Under the pieces are notes generated by a model. It was not told the DNA's origin, searched no databases, and saw nothing but the letters and a program-made list of their open reading frames with translations. 64,000 bases of DNA, from NCBI RefSeq assembly GCF_033472595.1, contig NZ_CP137642.1, positions 1,674,001 through 1,738,000 of the forward strand, written 5' to 3'. Position numbers and translations under genes: made by a program. This DNA is from Methanoculleus receptaculi (GTDB lineage Archaea > Halobacteriota > Methanomicrobia > Methanomicrobiales > Methanoculleaceae). Positions 38,082-48,583 of this stretch are shown here, piece after piece (the stretch's first letter is position 1; each line of letters opens with the position of its first letter).

Positions 38082-38178
38082 TATACACAGCCTCGTCAGG
38101 TCTATGACCTTCAGCCCTTCCCCGGTGACTCGCATCTCCGGGTGCATTGAGGGCAGGAAGGGAGACCTTCCCACCCAG

Positions 38179-38251
38179 TGGACTCAGGGGGATTTGAACC
38201 CCCGGCCTCCGCCTCGCAAAGGCGGCGCTCTTCCATCTGAGCTATGAGCCC
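38179..38251 (-). tRNA. tRNA-Ala (TGC)
   Basis: The acceptor GGGCTCA pairs with TGAGTCC (one G-T). Anticodon arm CCGCC-TTTGCGA-GGCGG gives anticodon TGC. It sits in the 16S-23S spacer, as in most euryarchaea. Confidence 0.95.
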
Positions 38252-38260
38252 GGACCTTTC

Positions 38261-38298
38261 GTTGACATCGGCAATTTTACGTTTTGTTCAGCAACCGC
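38261..38298 (-). other. 3' half of the 16S processing stem (bulge-helix-bulge)
   Basis: In the transcript this trailer pairs with the leader at 39822-39859. The two arms match over about 15 and 16 base pairs and are separated by unpaired A-rich bases, as in the bulge-helix-bulge recognised by the tRNA splicing endonuclease. Confidence 0.75.
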
Positions 38299-38317
38299 AT
38301 CTCCAGGTTATTTCATT

Positions 38318-39784
<1,467 letters not shown>

Positions 39785-39821
39785 TTGGAAGTATGCACAC
39801 TACTAAACCTGGGAGGAATTA

Positions 39822-39859
39822 GCGGTTACTGAACAAATTTCCGCATTGCCAATGCCAAC
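39822..39859 (-). other. 5' half of the 16S processing stem (bulge-helix-bulge)
   Basis: The minus-strand leader reads GTTGGCATTGGCAAT, a short mismatched segment, then TTTGTTCAGTAACCGC. It is complementary to the trailer at 38261-38298 with a few G-U pairs. A separate hairpin built on AGAATCAAC...GTTGATTCT lies just upstream at 39863-39900. Confidence 0.75.
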
Positions 39860-39953
39860 GTCAGAATCAACCCGCGTCAGAGCGCGGTCTCGTTGATTCT
39901 CCATCAACAGGGAAACAATGTTTGTTGTCTCTCCACTTAAACATATGTTTCCT

Positions 39954-39994
39954 GTATCAGGTCCGAAACCCATTGCTCGAACCCTCATACCGTT
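39954..39994 (-). repeat. Promoter-array repeat unit 1
   Basis: It matches 40223-40262 at most positions (blocks TATCAG, CGAA, CCTCATA). One copy follows promoter P1 and the other lies just upstream of P2 and downstream of P3, suggesting duplication of whole promoter units. Confidence 0.5.
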
Positions 39995-40065
39995 CCTCGA
40001 TACAGGGGAGACTGCACCTGACCCGGCGCAGAACTTCACCCGTGCAAGTGCACCTGTTTGTCACC

Positions 40066-40078
40066 TATAATATATAAA
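40066..40078 (-). promoter_or_regulatory. rRNA promoter P1 TATA box
   Basis: On the minus strand TTTATATATTATA is an excellent archaeal TATA box. It is nearest to 16S, about 285 bases upstream of the mature 5' end. Confidence 0.6.
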
Positions 40079-40200
40079 CATTGCCCTTGCACGGGACACA
40101 CCCTGCCCGTTCAACCATCGAATCGATCCGCCGACCTGTAGACGCGTCCACCCGGCGGGTGTGACCTGCGCGCGCAGACTGCAGATGGTTGAACAGGCAG

Positions 40201-40210
40201 GATATAAACA
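40201..40210 (-). promoter_or_regulatory. rRNA promoter P2 TATA box
   Basis: TGTTTATATC on the minus strand, about 133 bases upstream of P1, with the same GATGTTT/AATGTTT lead-in. Confidence 0.55.
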
Positions 40211-40222
40211 TCGTCAACCCTT

Positions 40223-40262
40223 TATCAGACCCGAAGTCAATCCTCGGGCCCTCATAACGGTT
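40223..40262 (-). repeat. Promoter-array repeat unit 2
   Basis: Second copy of the element at 39954-39994, lying between the P3 and P2 TATA boxes. Confidence 0.5.
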
Positions 40263-40345
40263 GAGAGGCCAGGGAATCAGACCACCCGGAAGGCTGCACG
40301 ATCCCCTGCCCTGACAACACAGCCTTATAGTGTTATCATCAATGC

Positions 40346-40355
40346 CATATATACA
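40346..40355 (-). promoter_or_regulatory. rRNA promoter P3 TATA box
   Basis: ATGTATATAT on the minus strand, about 145 bases upstream of P2, preceded by the GGGCAGGG-type block that also precedes P1. Confidence 0.55.
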
Positions 40356-40492
40356 TTTCCCTGCCCCGTCGGATGCAGGCCGATGACCTGGATCCCCACA
40401 ATGGTTGGGTAATCCCCGGGCTTCCGTGTCGAAAACACAGATTCCAGGGGAGAACTACTCCCAACCTGACCATCACATGTTGACGCCACCGC

Positions 40493-40503
40493 TATTTATA
40501 CAT
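40493..40503 (-). promoter_or_regulatory. rRNA promoter P4 TATA box
   Basis: AATGTATAAAT on the minus strand, about 148 bases upstream of P3 and 125 bases after the scpA stop. The regular spacing of the four boxes suggests a tandem array. Confidence 0.5.
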
Positions 40504-40627
40504 TTACCCCGCCGGCGGCTAAAAAACCCGGATCAAAACCCGGATGATCGTCCCGGCATCAAGAAGAGCGCTAACCCGCCCGACGGGAGAGCGGCAGATC
40601 CCCATGCGCGCATGTGCGCAGGGACGA

Positions 40628-41392
40628 TCATGCCCGATCAGCATCCCCGCTGGCATCCGGAGGACCATCGCCAGCAGTCCGTTCGCCGACATACACCTCG
40701 CCGAAGAACTCATCCTGCCAGATCTCAAGTTTCCCTTCGAGCATCAGAAATAGCAGCGGGATGTAGACATCACGCCGCGACTCTCCCCTCTCGCTCGAAA
40801 GCCGTCCGAGTGTGACAACACCCCCACTCCGGCGGACGGCACACCGAAACCCCTCCATGACGGCCGCCACGGCGCCCTGATAACCCTCATCGTGCGCCAC
40901 CGAGACAACATCCCCCGCGCTAAGGTCGAGATCCGGTTCCGTCGCGAGAGGCGCCCGTCTCCTCTGCCGCCGGCGCTGCTCCTTCTCCGCCGTCTTCAAC
41001 TGCTTGATCAGCTCATACAGCGTGACCGGAAGACGTTTTCGCAGGTTTTTCCGCCCCAGACGACGCTGGATCTCACGCTCCAGGCGTTCAACGGGTTCGA
41101 CATCCCCTGCTGCATCATCGAAGTCGAACCCGCCATACCCCCACGGCTCACCGTCCTCATCATCAAACGCCTCCTCAACATCGTCGTCCCGGGCGTCGAG
41201 ATACTCCGATTTGAGGCGCAGCAGGCACGCTGCGTAGAAAAGCGTCCTTCCCGAGATCCTCAGATCAAGCCTCTTGCGACGCTCAACCTCGGCGAGGAAC
41301 CGGTCGGTCAGATCAACTATATCGATGTTCCAGGGGTCGACCTCGCCGCGCTCGGCCATACCAACCAGGATCTCGACAGGCTCCTCATCCAT
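40628..41392 (-). CDS. scpA: Segregation and condensation protein A (kleisin)
   Basis: The 254-residue protein has an N-terminal kleisin domain that binds the SMC neck (EPVEILVGMAERGEVDPWNIDIVDLTDRF, split here at about residues 3-31), an acidic variable middle (about 75-105), and a C-terminal winged-helix segment (VTLGRLSSERG...DVYIPLLFLMLEGKL). It bridges SMC heads. ATG 41392 overlaps the smc end by 8 bases. No scpB is visible in the window. Confidence 0.9.
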   Translation of the reverse strand: MDEEPVEILVGMAERGEVDPWNIDIVDLTDRFLAEVERRKRLDLRISGRTLFYAACLLRLKSEYLDARDDDVEEAFDDEDGEPWGYGGFDFDDAAGDVEPVERLEREIQRRLGRKNLRKRLPVTLYELIKQLKTAEKEQRRRQRRRAPLATEPDLDLSAGDVVSVAHDEGYQGAVAAVMEGFRCAVRRSGGVVTLGRLSSERGESRRDVYIPLLFLMLEGKLEIWQDEFFGEVYVGERTAGDGPPDASGDADRA

Positions 41393-44300
41393 TATCCAGC
41401 ACACCGGTCACGTAGGTGCTCTTGTCGGCGCGGGTCGTCACGCCGACGATACGGTCGGCGCGCTCGATCATCGGTTTCCTGAGCGAGACGATGATCGACT
41501 GTGCGTTCCCCGAGAGTTCGCTCATCATGTCAGCGATCCTGCCGACGTTGCTGCCGTCAAGGAACATATCCACCTCATCCAGCGCGTAGAACGGCGCTGG
41601 CATGTACTTCTGGATTGAGAAGATGAACGCCAGCGTTGTTAGCGACTTCTCACCCCCGGATAGAGAAGAGAGGAGGTGAACCTTCTTCCCGCGCGGCTGC
41701 ACCGCAAACGTCAGCCCCCCGGCGAATGGATCTTCCTCGTTCTCGATAACCAGTCTCCCGCTCCCGTCAGTCAGGCGCGCAAAGATCTCCTGGAAATTAG
41801 CATCGATCGCCTTAAACGCCGTCATGAAGGCGTCGTATTTCATTTTTTCGCACTTCTCGATCCGCTCAAGGAGCATCTCGCGCTCCCGCGAGATGACCTC
41901 TTTCTTTTGTGTCCGTTCCTCAACGCGCGCCGCAACCCGCTCACACTCCTCGATCGCGAGCATGTTGACCGCGCCGATCTTCTTTAGTGCGCGTTCAGCC
42001 GCCGCGATGCCCGCATCGATTGCGGCAAGGTCGAGATCGGTCTCAACACCGCCGGCCTGTTCCCTGAGGTCAGCAAGTTCCTGGAGGAGCGAGTTTTCCC
42101 GCTCCTCTAGCGCCCCAACCTGCATCCGGCTGCGCTCCATCTCGCTTGAGAGGTTGAAGACCTCCTGCTCGAGCGTCCGGATCTCTTCAAGGATCCGATC
42201 GCGCGTCTCGCGCAATCCGGCGAGTTCGTTGGAGAACTCCCTCTGCCGGGCCTCAAGGTGCACGATCAGCCGACGGTTCTCCTCTATCTGCTCCCCGGTG
42301 GCCTTTATCTCGCTCTCGATCTCCCGATTTTTCTCTTCCAGGCGGCTCCGTTCCGCAGCAAGCTCCTCGATACGGTTTGAGTAGTGCTGGCGCTCGCGCC
42401 GGATATCGGTTATATCGGCGTCCTTGTTCCGGAGCCGGCGCTCGATATCTTCAACAACCCGCCGGTAATTCTCGTAACGCTCGGTGAGAGCCGGAACCTC
42501 CGTATCGTCAAGTTTCTTCTTGAGGTCGTCAACCTCGGCCGAGATCTGAGCGATCTCAGCGGATGTCCGCTCGAGATCGGCCTCCAGCCGCGCAAGTTCT
42601 TCGCCGCCGGTCTTCGCGCCCTCAAGCACCTCACGCCGGTTCTCCTCGAGCGTATGCTTCTCACCGGCAAGCACCTCGACCCGCTTCTGGAACTCCTCGA
42701 TGAGCATACGGTATCGTGCAATCTGCTCCTCGATCGAGCTCCGCTCCGCCCGTTTTGCCTCCGCGGCCAGGGCGAATCGACCGATAGATGCCTCGATCTC
42801 CCCGGCCTCCGCCTCCAGTTCGGCAAGCCTCGCACGGATGCGTGCGACCTCATCGTCGACCGCCACACCGAACCCGCGCACCTTCTTTGCCTGGAAACCC
42901 CCGGTCATGGCGCCGCTCCTCTCGACAGTCTCACCATCCAGCGTGACCATCTTGTAGCGGCCCATCAACCTGCGTGCGCGGTCAAGGGTATCCACCACAA
43001 CCGTCGAGCCAAACACAACCTGGAACGCACGCTCAAATGCCGGGTCAAACTCCAGGAGATCGACGGCATACCCGATGATCCCCGGCTCCGCCCCGAGCGG
43101 CTGGAGAACCGGCGGCCGGAGCCTGTTGAGCGGCAGGAAGGTGACCCGGCCAAGACGGTTCTCCTTCAGGTACCTGATAGCCTCGGCCGCCACCGCGTCG
43201 TTATCCACAACGACCCAGCGGAGTCGGCCCATCGCCGCCACATCGAGCGCGGTCGCGTACTCCGGTGGAGCGCGCCCGAGCTGCGCCACTGTCCCGTAGA
43301 CACCGTCCATGCCAAGGACGTAGTCCATCGCCTTACCCCCGGCATCGCCGTGCGCCTGCTGCTGCGCCTCTAGCCGCATGAGGGCCTGCTCGTTCTCCCG
43401 GATCTCTTTCTTCAGCCCATCAAGCGCTGAACGGCGCCCAAATAGAGCGCTCTCTGTCTCAGAGAGATCGCGCTCGACCCGCCGTTTCTGCTCCTCGCAC
43501 CCGGCAAGACTGGAGGAGTAGTCCGCGATCTGGGCCTTTTTGTTCCCAAGTTCTTCCTCGATCTGGCTGATACGGGCGTCCAGGCGCTCCCGCTCCGATG
43601 TCCGCATCCGGCTCTTCTCGATGAGGAGATCCTTCTCGCGCAGGATCTGCGCCCGGAGCTCCTTTCTGCTCTCGAGGTCCTGCAACCGGGCAAAGAGCCG
43701 ATCCTTAACCCCCTCTACCTCCCGGCTCTCAGCGGCTATACGCTCCTCGATCTCCTTCATCTCGTCGCGTTTCGCCGCCAGTTCCATCGCCAGGTTCGAC
43801 CTGTCGATCGAGAGGCTGCGCAGGCTCTCGGTGCACTCCTGGACCTTTGTCTCGGCGCGCCTGCTGTCCATGTAGACCCGCTGGACCGCCCCGGCATTCT
43901 CCTCCAGGCTCGCCTTCAACCGCTCTATGCTCTTCTCCCCGAGCCTGATCGCGCTCCGCGCCTCCTCAAGCCTCCCGACAAGTTCGAGATATTCGGGGCC
44001 GCTCTTACGGTTAATCTCCTCGTCGATCCCCTGCTGCCGGGTTCGCGCCTCCTCGACCCGGGCCCGCACCGCCTCAATCTCCGCGGTGGTGCGCTCGATC
44101 GCCGCCCGGTGATCGCGCATCAGGTCATGGAGGGTGGCGATCTCCTGCTCCTTCTGCCGGACGAGCGCCGCCCCCCGGCAGCGGTTGAGGTGCTCGAGTT
44201 CGTCCTGCAGCCGCCGGTACTCAAGCGCCTGCTCGCGCTCGCGCTGAAGCGTATCCAGCCGCGCCGAAACCTCGTTCAGGAGGATCTCTTCACGATCGAG

Positions 44301-44846
44301 CCGCTCCCGCACCACCTCAAGTTCCGAGAACGCCTGCTCCCGCTTCTGATCGAACTCGGCGACACCCGCAATCTCATCGATGATCTTCCGCCGCTCGGTG
44401 TCGCTCATCTCCATGATACGGGTGACATCGCCCTGCATCACGACGTTGTAGCCCTCTGGCTTTATCCCGATCTTTGCCAGGAACTCGATGACGTCGGACT
44501 GCTTGCAGGGACGGTTGTTGAGGTAGTTGTAACTGTAGTAGCCCGTCGGCGTCCGCTTTATCCGGCGGCGGATGGTCGTGCCGTCCGAGAAGGTGATCGT
44601 CACCTCGGCGGTGTTCTTCCCGGAGTTGACGTTGATGAGATCGGTCAGCTTCTCCGCCCGCAGCCCCCGCGCGCCCGAGAGAGCAAGGACAAAGAGTATG
44701 CTATCGATGATGTTGCTCTTACCGGAACCGTTCGGGCCCGAGATGACGGTAAATCCCTCAAAAAAAGGAATTTTAGTCTTTCTGGCGAAAGACTTGAAGT
44801 TGTCGATCTCAAGGTGCGTTATGTGCAAGAATGGGGCCCCTTTCAC
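41385..44846 (-). CDS. smc: Chromosome segregation protein SMC
   Basis: The 1,153-residue ATPase is a full-length SMC. Walker A is VISGPNGSGKSNIID (about 36-50) and two long coiled coils flank a hinge near 515-650 (GMDGVYGTVAQLGR). The signature is LSSLSGGEKSLTTLAF and Walker B is FYALDEVDMFLDGSN at the C-terminal head. It compacts and disentangles the chromosome. The GTG at 44846 forms a GTGA overlap with the upstream gene. A TTG six codons later (LHITHLEIDNFKSF) is the alternative start. Confidence 0.95.
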   Translation of the reverse strand: MKGAPFLHITHLEIDNFKSFARKTKIPFFEGFTVISGPNGSGKSNIIDSILFVLALSGARGLRAEKLTDLINVNSGKNTAEVTITFSDGTTIRRRIKRTPTGYYSYNYLNNRPCKQSDVIEFLAKIGIKPEGYNVVMQGDVTRIMEMSDTERRKIIDEIAGVAEFDQKREQAFSELEVVRERLDREEILLNEVSARLDTLQREREQALEYRRLQDELEHLNRCRGAALVRQKEQEIATLHDLMRDHRAAIERTTAEIEAVRARVEEARTRQQGIDEEINRKSGPEYLELVGRLEEARSAIRLGEKSIERLKASLEENAGAVQRVYMDSRRAETKVQECTESLRSLSIDRSNLAMELAAKRDEMKEIEERIAAESREVEGVKDRLFARLQDLESRKELRAQILREKDLLIEKSRMRTSERERLDARISQIEEELGNKKAQIADYSSSLAGCEEQKRRVERDLSETESALFGRRSALDGLKKEIRENEQALMRLEAQQQAHGDAGGKAMDYVLGMDGVYGTVAQLGRAPPEYATALDVAAMGRLRWVVVDNDAVAAEAIRYLKENRLGRVTFLPLNRLRPPVLQPLGAEPGIIGYAVDLLEFDPAFERAFQVVFGSTVVVDTLDRARRLMGRYKMVTLDGETVERSGAMTGGFQAKKVRGFGVAVDDEVARIRARLAELEAEAGEIEASIGRFALAAEAKRAERSSIEEQIARYRMLIEEFQKRVEVLAGEKHTLEENRREVLEGAKTGGEELARLEADLERTSAEIAQISAEVDDLKKKLDDTEVPALTERYENYRRVVEDIERRLRNKDADITDIRRERQHYSNRIEELAAERSRLEEKNREIESEIKATGEQIEENRRLIVHLEARQREFSNELAGLRETRDRILEEIRTLEQEVFNLSSEMERSRMQVGALEERENSLLQELADLREQAGGVETDLDLAAIDAGIAAAERALKKIGAVNMLAIEECERVAARVEERTQKKEVISREREMLLERIEKCEKMKYDAFMTAFKAIDANFQEIFARLTDGSGRLVIENEEDPFAGGLTFAVQPRGKKVHLLSSLSGGEKSLTTLAFIFSIQKYMPAPFYALDEVDMFLDGSNVGRIADMMSELSGNAQSIIVSLRKPMIERADRIVGVTTRADKSTYVTGVLDNG

Positions 44847-45457
44847 CTGCGATCCAGATCTACGGTGTCATCCTCTTCGGCCTGTATCAGATCGTTGACC
44901 GGGCGCTTCCTCTGCTCAACAAAGACCTTCCGGTCAGACGACTTGCCGCCCTTCTTCACAGACTTTGACGGCAAGTCCTTCGTCCCGGTGCTGGCAACGA
45001 TGTACTCTGATGATGGGCGTTTTGGCTCTGGTTTCAGCGTCCCGTCGTTCTGCATTATCATCTCAAAATCCCTCTCATCGAGGGCCTTTTCCCCCGTAAC
45101 CTGCCTTGACGGCCGCTTCTCCGCCGGACGTGTCTGGCTCCGGGGTTCAACGGTACGCGGTTCCGCTCTGAGCTCCTGCGCGGGCTTTGCCGCGGCAGGC
45201 TGCACGGGCCTCCTCTCCCGGCGCTCATCCGTCTCCCTTGCAAGTTTCATCACCACGGACTTGACGTCCAGGACCTCTTCCGTCAGGCCTTTCACCAGTG
45301 CATCGAGCTCGCGCACTTTCCGCTCCAGTTCACGCAGGCGTTCATCGTCCACCCCCGCCACCGGCAACTGCTCCCGTTCCTTCATCATCTGCATCTCCTT
45401 CTCGCGCTCCGCAAGTTCCCGCTCAAGAAAATGTATCCTTGCATCCTTCTGCGCCAT
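44843..45457 (-). CDS. Coiled-coil protein coupled to smc, function unknown
   Basis: The 204-residue protein has a strong heptad N-terminal coiled coil (RIHFLERELAEREKEMQMMK and LRELERKVRELDALVKGLTE, about 7-70). A Pro/Arg/Glu-rich disordered stretch (about 75-125) and a basic tail (KSVKKGGKSSDRK) follow. It overlaps smc by 4 bases, so it is translated with it. Not ScpB: it has no winged-helix domains. A role with SMC is inferred only from coupling and coiled-coil content. ATG 45457 is preferred over TTG 45469. Confidence 0.7.
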   Translation of the reverse strand: MAQKDARIHFLERELAEREKEMQMMKEREQLPVAGVDDERLRELERKVRELDALVKGLTEEVLDVKSVVMKLARETDERRERRPVQPAAAKPAQELRAEPRTVEPRSQTRPAEKRPSRQVTGEKALDERDFEMIMQNDGTLKPEPKRPSSEYIVASTGTKDLPSKSVKKGGKSSDRKVFVEQRKRPVNDLIQAEEDDTVDLDRR

Positions 45458-45669
45458 GATCTCCCTCAAACTAATCCTTGATAATAATTATGTAATAATA
45501 TTACTATAGTTCTCCTGAATTGAAGAATTATCTCGCGACTTGAAGGCAACATCTGCAGGAAGCCCCCATGGGCCGGGGTCCGGGCGAAACCGATGTCATG
45601 TCGTGCCGCAAGACAAAAACCCTGTACAAAAGAAAGAATATTACCTCAACGGAGCAACCCTTTTTCTGC

Positions 45670-46941
45670 ATGTCTAGTCTGGCAAACTTTGATCCAGAGA
45701 TCGCAGACCTCATCGAGAAAGAGCGCCTGCGTCAGATCAATGGGCTGGAATTGATCGCCTCCGAGAACGTCGTAAGCAAGGCAGTCCTGGAGGCGATGGG
45801 TTCTATAATGACCAATAAATACGCCGAGGGTTACCCCGGCAAACGATACTACGGAGGCTGCGAGTTTCACGACGTCGCAGAGAACCTGGCGCGCGACCGG
45901 ATGTGCCGGGTCTTCGGGGCCGAGCACGCAAACGTCCAGCCTCACTCGGGCAGCCAGGCAAACCAGGCGGTCTACTTTGCCTACCTGGGCTACAAGGACA
46001 GGATATTGAGCCAGAGCCTCACCCAGGGCGGCCACCTTTCCCACGGGTCGCCGGTAAATATCACCGGCCGCTGGTACTCCATCTTTCACTACGGCGTGGA
46101 CCCGGAGACGGAGACGCTTGACTACGCTGCCATTGAGGACCTGGCACGGATGGTCAGGCCGCAGATGATCGTCTGCGGCGCTAGCGCCTACCCGCGCGAG
46201 ATAGATTTCAGGGCGTTCCAGGAGATCGCCGATACCGTTGGTGCGCGGTGTATGGCCGATATAGCCCACATTGCCGGACTCTGCGCAACCGGCTACCACA
46301 ACTCCCCGGTAGGTGTCGTCGATATCGTGACGACGACTACTCATAAGACGCTGCGCGGCCCACGCGGTGGTGCAATCATGTGCAGCAAAGAGGATGCGCC
46401 GACCATCGACAAGTCCGTCTTCCCGGGGATGCAGGGCGGCCCCCTGATGCACATCATCGCCGCGAAGGCAGTCTGTTTCAAGGAGGCCATGACCCCGGCA
46501 TACAAAGAATACTGCGGCCAGATCGTCAAGAATTCGCGCGCGATGGCCAGGGTCCTTGCCGAGGAGGGGCTTGATCTGGTCTCCGGCGGCACCGACAACC
46601 ACCTCATACTCCTCGACCTTACCAGGGTCTCAGCGAATCATGAACACCTCACCGGGCTTGCAGCCGAGACCGCGCTCGGCGAGGCCGGGATCACCGTGAA
46701 CAAGAACACCATCCCACGCGAACAACTCAGTCCCTTTGTGACTAGCGGACTGCGTATAGGCACACCGGCCGTCACCTCCCGCGGCATGAAAGAGAAGGAG
46801 ATGGAACAGATCGCCAACTGGATCGCGACGGTGTTAAAGGACATCGCAAGAGACAGGACCTCAAAGAAGGCAATCAATGAGGTGAGAGAAGAGGTCATCG
46901 CTCTCGCGAGCAAGTACCCGCTGTACCCTGAAGTAGCATGA
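45670..46941 (+). CDS. glyA: Serine hydroxymethyltransferase
   Basis: The 423-residue PLP enzyme interconverts serine and glycine and passes the one-carbon unit to a pterin. It has [19 protein letters not shown] and [16 protein letters not shown] near the N-terminus. The PLP lysine is in [15 protein letters not shown] (about 223-237). The ATG at 45670 gives the normal N-terminus; the upstream extension is unconvincing. The stop overlaps folD by 4 bases. Confidence 0.95.
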   Translation: MSSLANFDPEIADLIEKERLRQINGLELIASENVVSKAVLEAMGSIMTNKYAEGYPGKRYYGGCEFHDVAENLARDRMCRVFGAEHANVQPHSGSQANQAVYFAYLGYKDRILSQSLTQGGHLSHGSPVNITGRWYSIFHYGVDPETETLDYAAIEDLARMVRPQMIVCGASAYPREIDFRAFQEIADTVGARCMADIAHIAGLCATGYHNSPVGVVDIVTTTTHKTLRGPRGGAIMCSKEDAPTIDKSVFPGMQGGPLMHIIAAKAVCFKEAMTPAYKEYCGQIVKNSRAMARVLAEEGLDLVSGGTDNHLILLDLTRVSANHEHLTGLAAETALGEAGITVNKNTIPREQLSPFVTSGLRIGTPAVTSRGMKEKEMEQIANWIATVLKDIARDRTSKKAINEVREEVIALASKYPLYPEVA

Positions 46942-47789
46942 TACTCGACGGCAAAGCAGTCTCTGAGAAGAGGCTTGAACTCCTTAAGGAGATGATAGAG
47001 GAGTCCGGGCTCTACCCGCGCCTGGCAACAGTCATCGTGGGCGAGGACCCGGCATCACAGATGTACGTCCGGATGAAGCACCGGGCGTGCGAACGGGTGG
47101 GGATCGGATCGATCAGGATCGACCTCCCGGCGGACGCCTCCACCGAGCGTGTGCTCGAGGTGATCGTGAAACTGAACAACGACCCGGACATCAACGGCAT
47201 CCTAGTCCAGATGCCGCTCCCGCCCGGTGTGGACACCGGCCGCGTGATAAACGCGGTCGCACCCAATAAGGATGTCGACGGTTTCCACCCCTGTAACATT
47301 GGCAGGCTATTCTCTGGAGACCCGCTCTTTGCGCCCTGCACGCCGCAGGGGATCATGACGATCCTGGAGGAGTACCGCATCCCGATCGCAGGAAAGCATG
47401 CGGTCGTCATCGGCCGGAGCATCGATGTGGGAAGACCTATGGCCGCCCTGCTCCTGAACGCCGATGCAACCGTCACCATCTGCCACTCAAAGACAGGAGA
47501 CCTCAAGGAGGAGGCGCGGAGAGCCGATATCCTTGTCAGCGCGGTGGGGAAGGCAAAGTTCGTCGGGCCCGATATGGTGAAGGAGGGGGCGGCGGTCATC
47601 GATGTCGGCATAAACCACGACGAAGATGGAAAACTCTGCGGGGATGTCGACTTTGAGGCGGTGAAGGACGTGGCAGGTGCTATAACCCCTGTTCCTGGCG
47701 GCGTCGGCCCCATGACCATCGCAACGCTGATGGAGAACACGTTCAAGGCCGCCAGGCTGGAAACATGCAACAGCATAACTGCCTGGTGA
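46938..47789 (+). CDS. folD: Bifunctional methylene-tetrahydrofolate dehydrogenase/cyclohydrolase
   Basis: The 283-residue protein has [18 protein letters not shown] (with the catalytic Lys), [38 protein letters not shown] (NADP loop) and [15 protein letters not shown]. It is a folate enzyme, so the cell appears to use tetrahydrofolate for biosynthesis beside methanopterin for methanogenesis. Coupled to glyA. Confidence 0.95.
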   Translation: MILDGKAVSEKRLELLKEMIEESGLYPRLATVIVGEDPASQMYVRMKHRACERVGIGSIRIDLPADASTERVLEVIVKLNNDPDINGILVQMPLPPGVDTGRVINAVAPNKDVDGFHPCNIGRLFSGDPLFAPCTPQGIMTILEEYRIPIAGKHAVVIGRSIDVGRPMAALLLNADATVTICHSKTGDLKEEARRADILVSAVGKAKFVGPDMVKEGAAVIDVGINHDEDGKLCGDVDFEAVKDVAGAITPVPGGVGPMTIATLMENTFKAARLETCNSITAW

Positions 47790-48583
47790 ACGGCCTGCTG
47801 ATCGGCGGGGGGGCCCCGGTTCGGTTGATGGGCGTCATAAACTGCAGCCCGGAATCGTTCTACCGTGGCTCCTACACCCCGGTGGAGAGTGTTCATGACC
47901 GTGCCCTTGCAATGGTCGAATCCGGCGCCGATATGGTCGACATCGGGGCGCGGAGCACGGCGCCGGGGTCTCGTCCGATCACCCTCGCAGAGGAGGCTGC
48001 CCGTATGGACGAAGCGCTCCGGGAACTGGACGGGACGGGGATCACCGTCTCGGTGGATGTCCAGCAGCCCGAGGTGCTCGAGGTCTGCCTCCGCCACGAT
48101 ATCCATGCTGTAAACGATATCACGGGGCTTGCCGGAGAGCAGTTTGCACGGGCTGTCGCCGACTCGGGGCTGCCGGTCTTTGTGATGGCAAGTCTCCGCC
48201 GGCCGGGCGATGCCGTGGGACTTGCCGCGACCCTCCAGGCGCTTGAAACGGTCGTCGAACGATGCTCGCGGTTCGGGATCGAGGATTACGTGCTTGACCC
48301 GGGTATAGGGCGATGGGTGCCGGAGCGGAGAAGCGAGGATGACTGGGAACTCTGCCGGAACTTTCAGTCGTTCCTGGACTTTGGCCGGCCGGTTCTTGCC
48401 GCGGTCTCCCGTAAGACGTTTATCGGGGAACTCCTCGGGAAACCGCCGGAGGACCGGCTCGCGGGCACCCTTGCGCTCACGACGATGCTGGTCGCCGCGG
48501 GTGCGGCCGTCGTCCGGGGCCACGATGTCCCGGAGACCGCTGACATCCTGCGGGTCTACGCAAAGATGAGGCAGATAGGATGA
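47786..48583 (+). CDS. Dihydropteroate synthase-like pterin-binding protein
   Basis: The protein (about 265 residues) has the DHPS landmarks in altered form: [50 protein letters not shown] and [11 protein letters not shown]. It probably joins a pterin to an aryl amine for folate or methanopterin. GTG 47786 makes a GTGA overlap with folD. ATG 47765 is the alternative with a 25-base overlap. The stop overlaps cofE. Confidence 0.8.
   Translation: MNGLLIGGGAPVRLMGVINCSPESFYRGSYTPVESVHDRALAMVESGADMVDIGARSTAPGSRPITLAEEAARMDEALRELDGTGITVSVDVQQPEVLEVCLRHDIHAVNDITGLAGEQFARAVADSGLPVFVMASLRRPGDAVGLAATLQALETVVERCSRFGIEDYVLDPGIGRWVPERRSEDDWELCRNFQSFLDFGRPVLAAVSRKTFIGELLGKPPEDRLAGTLALTTMLVAAGAAVVRGHDVPETADILRVYAKMRQIG

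Noticed and set aside
40628-41392. ScpA acidic middle considered as evidence of a frameshift or fusion
   Set aside because: The frame is continuous and both kleisin ends are intact; variable acidic linkers are normal in ScpA.
42384-43373. 329-codon frame antisense to smc, and a 466-codon frame at 44109-45509
   Set aside because: Both mirror the smc and coiled-coil coding regions and have no protein-like motifs.
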